A stretch of DNA of 46,107 bases from Micromonospora inaquosa (lineage in GTDB: Bacteria; Actinomycetota; Actinomycetes; Mycobacteriales; Micromonosporaceae), in NCBI RefSeq assembly GCF_003857055.1, contig NZ_QGSZ01000147.1, forward strand, positions 1 through 46,107. The letters are read 5' to 3'. Shown piece by piece: positions 43,469 through 46,107 of the stretch (positions are counted from its first letter, which is position 1; each line of letters starts with the position of its first letter). The position numbers and the translations under genes were made by a program. The notes beneath the pieces were generated by a model. That model made no database searches. It was given only the letters and a program-made list of their open reading frames with translations, and was not told where the DNA came from.

Positions 43469-43780
43469 TCAGACGAAGATGATCGAGGCGGTGCGGGCGC
43501 TGCCCCACGGGCACTGGACGTCGACGTGGCCGTCCCCAGTGATGACGGACGATGTAGCCGATGCGCCCCAGGTGCAGGACACCTTCAACTGCCACTTGCT
43601 TGAGCCCATTCCGCGACAGTCACCCCACCCGTAGATGCCACCCCACGTGCCGGCGTTACAGCTCGGCGCAGCCATCGCCGCCGAAGGTGTCAACGCAACG
43701 GCCGCCACCGGGGCGGCGCCGAGCAGGGTGACGGCGAGGGCGGTCCTAACCCAAGTCCGCATACTCTTCATGGTCGTCAT
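43469..43780 (-). CDS. Small secreted protein
   Basis: A 103-residue protein: signal peptide at about 1-38 (basic head RTWVR, core TALAVTLLGAAPVAAVALTP, cleavage near AMA-APS), then a 65-residue mature chain with four Cys (SCNAGTWGGIYGWGDC, KVSCTW, VQCPWG), able to form two disulfides. No enzyme motif. The ATG at 43780 or 43771 is the start; neither has a strong ribosome binding site. Function unknown. Confidence 0.6.
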   Translation of the reverse strand: MTTMKSMRTWVRTALAVTLLGAAPVAAVALTPSAAMAAPSCNAGTWGGIYGWGDCRGMGSSKWQLKVSCTWGASATSSVITGDGHVDVQCPWGSARTASIIFV

Positions 43781-44370
43781 CCGATCTCTGTGGGCCCGGG
43801 TGTCGGGCCGGCGGATTCATGACAGAGCCTTGTCGCGAGCTGGGGCAAGCGTTCCGAGATTGCTTGGACAGCCTCGTAGACGGCGAGCAGGCTGGTTGGA
43901 CAGTGTTGGACGACGCTTGCCCTTTTCATCCGGACGCTGCGGTGCTGGCGAATTCATGCGAGGTCGGGCGGCAGGCCACGACCGTGTCCGAGCGGGACCG
44001 CCGCGGTCTGCGGCGGGCAGGCGCCACCCCTTCAGGGAGGTGTCTCGGGATGTCATGACGGTGCACGGCCACGCGTTGCGGGCCCCAGCCCGTCCGGCCT
44101 TGCTGACACGGGGGCGAGTTCCCTCGCTTTGACGGAGCGCCAGCAAGGGCCATGAGTGGGCAGCTGCCGAACTGGCCGCCGAGCTGCTCGTTCCGCAAGC
44201 CGCAGCGTACAAGGCGGTCAACAAACGCTTGGTCGACACGCTGCGATGACCCCCGCACCGACGCAGCTGCGTGTCCTCACGCTCCCGGATGCCGTGATTG
44301 ACGCCCGCGGCCCGTCACCATGACGCGCCCGGGCGCGCGCCAAGCGCTTGGGAAGATCTTCTTCTCAGGT
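43781..44370. other. Decayed coding sequence
   Basis: Plus-strand pieces look protein-like but lie in different frames. ATG 43819 reads TEPCRELGQAFRDCLDSLVD and GWTVLDDACPFHPDAAVLA; near 44125 a second frame reads SSLALTERQQGP; and the frame ending at TGA 44247-44249 reads HEWAAAELAAELLVPQAAAY and KAVNKRLVDTLR. These may be parts of one broken gene of a DNA-binding type, interrupted by at least two frameshifts. The palindrome CGCGCCCGGGCGCG is at 44324-44337. Confidence 0.4.
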
Positions 44371-44377
44371 CAATCGG

Positions 44378-44427
44378 TCGGGACCGCCGGATTCGAACCG
44401 GCTACCCCTTGTTACCAACCGTAGCCG
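44378..44427 (-). other. 3' part of a tRNA gene, probable attachment site
   Basis: On the minus strand the sequence has a T-arm (stem GCCGG/CCGGC around TTCGAAT, 44402-44386) and a 7-nt acceptor 3' strand GGTCCCG plus A (44385-44378), with the loop-like TTGGTAA followed by CAAGG just upstream. No D-arm or 5' acceptor strand precedes it. This is what remains at one end of an element integrated into a tRNA by a tyrosine recombinase. CGGCTAC (44399-44405) and GTAGCCG (44421-44427) form an inverted repeat around the loop, as in att cores. The isotype is not certain. The element should lie on the higher-coordinate side. Confidence 0.6.
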
Positions 44428-44470
44428 TCTCAACCTTGTCGATGCTTGTCAAGAACGGGCTTTGCCCTGC

Positions 44471-44515
44471 ACAGAGACGATCAAACGGTGGTGGCTTTCT
44501 TGTCTCTGATCGTCA
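44471..44515. repeat. Inverted repeats next to the tRNA fragment
   Basis: CAGAGACGATCA at about 44471-44482 and GTCTCTGATCGTC at about 44503-44515 pair in two alternative ways (CAGAGAC/GTCTCTG and GACGATCA/TGATCGTC). Repeats beside an att core can be recombinase arm sites; that role is a guess. Confidence 0.35.
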
Positions 44516-44754
44516 ACCTCAGGCGGGGGTTTTCGGGGGTAAACGGGGCCGGCACAGGACGGCGCGGGGTCCCACCGGTGCCCCCGCTTCCGCACCATCG
44601 GGGACGTTCCGTCACCGAAAGAACAGCGTGCGCCTACCCGTCGCGACTCGCCTACCGCAGGCAAGGGGTTCGTGTCGATTGATCGACACAGGTTGACACC
44701 CAGCGCGGATGCAGCTTATCGGCACCATTCCGCTCAGCTAACCTCGCCTTACTC

Positions 44755-44789
44755 TGACGGGTCCCGAGCCAGCCGCCCGGGACCCGTCA
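44755..44789. terminator. Perfect 12-bp hairpin
   Basis: TGACGGGTCCCG (44755-44766), eleven-base loop, CGGGACCCGTCA (44778-44789). No gene ends directly on either side; it may belong to the integrated element's end or to a lost gene. Confidence 0.5.
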
Positions 44790-44928
44790 TGGCACGTAAA
44801 CCCCGTCGGCCGGACGCGCCTCAGCGACCCGATCACCTGCGTGCTCATGCCGAAGAGGGTCGACGTGGCGCGCCATTTCCGCTTCGCGCTGCTGGATCCA
44901 TACGCAGGGGTGTTCGACCGGTAAAGAT

Positions 44929-45081
44929 TTAAGGAGGTAGCGGCTTCCGGCCGTACGCAGCCGCGCAGCGACAGAGCTGTTTGAGCCCTTCGGTCGCTGA
45001 GTCGATGACTGTGACCAGGCCGATGATGTCAGCGATGCCCTTCCCCTCGTAACGTGGAGGCCGGAACTTGAGGGATAGAGG
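44929..45081 (-). pseudogene. C-terminal remnant of an unknown protein, cut by the IS3 element
   Basis: A minus-strand frame ending at TAA 44929-44931 reads KFRPPRYEGKGIADIIGLV, TVIDSATEGLKQLC and RCAAAYGRKPLPP. Composition and helical pattern look genuinely coding, but the frame loses meaning near 45081, where the IS3 orfA leader begins. It may be the end of a gene disrupted by the IS. Family not recognised. Confidence 0.4.
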
Positions 45082-45084
45082 TTC

Positions 45085-45384
45085 ATGGCTGAGACGAGAC
45101 GCCGGTTCGATCCGGAATTCCGCGCGGGCGCGGTCCGGATCGTGCGGGAGACCGGGAAGTCGATCGCGCAGGTAGCGCGTGATCTGGGGATCAACAGCGG
45201 CACCCTGGCTAACTGGGTGCAGCAGGATCGTGCCGCTCGTGGCGAAGCCGCTGCCGGGCAGCTGGCCGAAGACGAGCGGGCCGAGCTGGCGCGGTTGCGG
45301 CGGGAGAACGCCGAGCTGGCGATGGAGCGTGATGTCCTCAAGCGATCCGTGGTCCTGTGGGTCAAGGAAGCGACGGGCCGGTGA
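45085..45384 (+). CDS. IS3-family transposase OrfA
   Basis: A 99-residue protein with the IS3 OrfA pattern: [40 protein letters not shown], then a leucine-zipper region [20 protein letters not shown] ending in [11 protein letters not shown]. OrfA binds the terminal repeats and is fused to OrfB by a programmed -1 shift in most IS3 elements; I do not see a classical slippery A-run here. The stop TGA (45382-45384) overlaps the GTG at 45381, so OrfB may also start by coupling. Start ATG 45085 has GAGG upstream. Confidence 0.85.
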   Translation: MAETRRRFDPEFRAGAVRIVRETGKSIAQVARDLGINSGTLANWVQQDRAARGEAAAGQLAEDERAELARLRRENAELAMERDVLKRSVVLWVKEATGR

Positions 45385-45995
45385 GCGTGGCCGCCTTCAT
45401 CGCTTCCCAGAGGACCGAGCACGACGTGCCGCACGCGGTGGCCTGCCGGGCCCTGGGGGTGTCCGAGTCGTGGTTCTACAAGTGGCGGGATCGCCGGCCG
45501 ACACCTCGCCAGGACCGCCGGACCAAGCTGACGGACGCGGTCCGGCGCGTCTTCGACGCCTCAGGCGGCACCTACGGCAGCCCACGCATCGGCGACGAGT
45601 TACGCGAGCAGGGCTGGCGGGTGTCGGACAACACGATCGCCCAGCTCATGGCCGATCTGGGCCTCGTCGCCAGAGCGAAACGACGCCGGCGTGGGCTGAC
45701 CCGACAGGGCAAACGGCCAGCCGCCCCGGACCTGGTCAAGCGCCAGTTCACCGCGCCCGCGCCGGACGTGGCCTGGTGCGGCGACATGACTGAGATCGTC
45801 ACGCAGGAGGGCAAGCTCTACCTCGCCACCGTCATCGACCTGTACTCCCGGCACATCCTCGGCTACGCCATGGGCGACCGGCACGACGCCGGCCTGGTCG
45901 TCGCCGCGTTGAACATGGCTGCGGTCACCCGCGGCGGCGACGTCGCCGGAGTGATCTTCCACAGCGACAGGGGCAGCGAAGGCGAATTCAACTGA
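45381..45995 (+). pseudogene. IS3-family transposase OrfB, truncated by another element
   Basis: From GTG 45381 the frame reads an IS3 OrfB: HTH_21 region (ESWFYKWRDRRPTPRQDRR, GTYGSPRIGDELREQGWRVS), then the rve integrase core with WCGDMTEIV (first Asp), LATVIDLYSRHILGYAMGD and IFHSDRGS (second Asp). It then stops abnormally after EGEFN at 45993-45995; the expected QYTS... and catalytic Glu are missing. The break point is near 45978, where unrelated sequence of a second element begins. The transposase is therefore inactive in this copy. Confidence 0.75.
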
Positions 45996-46027
45996 TCGTC
46001 GCAACACCTTGATCACGGAGGTTTGCG

Positions 46028-46107
46028 ATGGGGCGCGGGAAGAGGCAGATGCGTGCGGTGCCGGCTGGTGCGCGGCGACAGTGGGCGTCGGATCGGGCGT
46101 TGCGGCC
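46028..46107 (+). CDS. N-terminus of an ORF of the inserted second element (partial)
   Basis: ATG 46028 with CGGAGG upstream reads MGRGKRQMRAVPAGARRQWA up to the window edge. The basic start and its position just inside the sequence that interrupts the IS3 orfB suggest a transposase, but the fragment is too short to name a family. Confidence 0.4.
   Translation, partial: MGRGKRQMRAVPAGARRQWASDRALR

Noticed and set aside
44378..44470. A complete tRNA gene
   Set aside because: No D-arm, no 5' acceptor strand and no pairing 5' anticodon stem upstream of the loop; only the 3' part is present.
1..46107. Riboswitches, rRNA genes or CRISPR arrays
   Set aside because: None of the conserved cores or repeat-spacer patterns could be seen on either strand.

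Overview
The window is very GC-rich DNA with short Shine-Dalgarno-type leaders, GTG starts and gene families typical of filamentous actinobacteria (SARP/BTAD regulators, DUF2637, EACC1-like proteins, actinobacterial STAND ATPases). The best guess is a Micromonospora-like member of the Micromonosporaceae; the genus is inferred, not shown. Nothing in it looks like core metabolism. It is an accessory region with transposase pieces at both ends and one complete insertion sequence in the middle.

Layout. 0-1.4 kb: tail of an IS3-family transposase and a small membrane protein. 1.4-10.4 kb: a run of small co-oriented genes (zinc-ribbon protein, DUF4314 protein, MoxR-type AAA ATPase, VWA protein, HAD-like phosphatase, four-Cys protein, DUF4262 protein), preceded by a divergent DUF4253 gene; several starts sit 24-33 nt after a perfect hairpin. 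10.5-11.1 kb: a frameshifted gene overlapping a 47-codon membrane ORF. 11.4-15.1 kb: a CHAT-protease/EACC1-like pair. 15.1-19 kb: decayed sequence, a complete IS5-family element with a cargo ORF, and transposase debris. 19-28 kb: a minus-strand membrane operon (Hsp70-like ATPase, two paralogous membrane-tethered SARP proteins, one with LysM, and a DUF2637 protein). 28-30.8 kb: small genes, a near-perfect actinobacterial SOS box, a 40-nt palindromic terminator and a secreted HNH nuclease. 30.9-43.3 kb: three large minus-strand STAND-type NTPases (two TPR-like, one HTH/TM/WD40), with a two-TM partner protein and a secreted partner. 43.4-46.1 kb: a small secreted protein, decayed genes, the 3' part of a tRNA gene that looks like an attachment site, an IS3 element, and a further mobile element that cuts the IS3 orfB.

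How the parts may work together: the CHAT/EACC1-like pair and the three STAND proteins match the general design of actinobacterial NTP-dependent conflict or programmed-death systems (sensor repeats plus P-loop switch or protease, with a small membrane partner). Two neighbouring NTPases share an N-terminal GxxAISGxxxGD motif, and one has an intact two-TM partner while the other has a decayed copy of the same partner. The SARP operon reads like a membrane-tethered regulatory module with its own 10-bp-periodic candidate operators. These functional links are inference from domain content and gene order.
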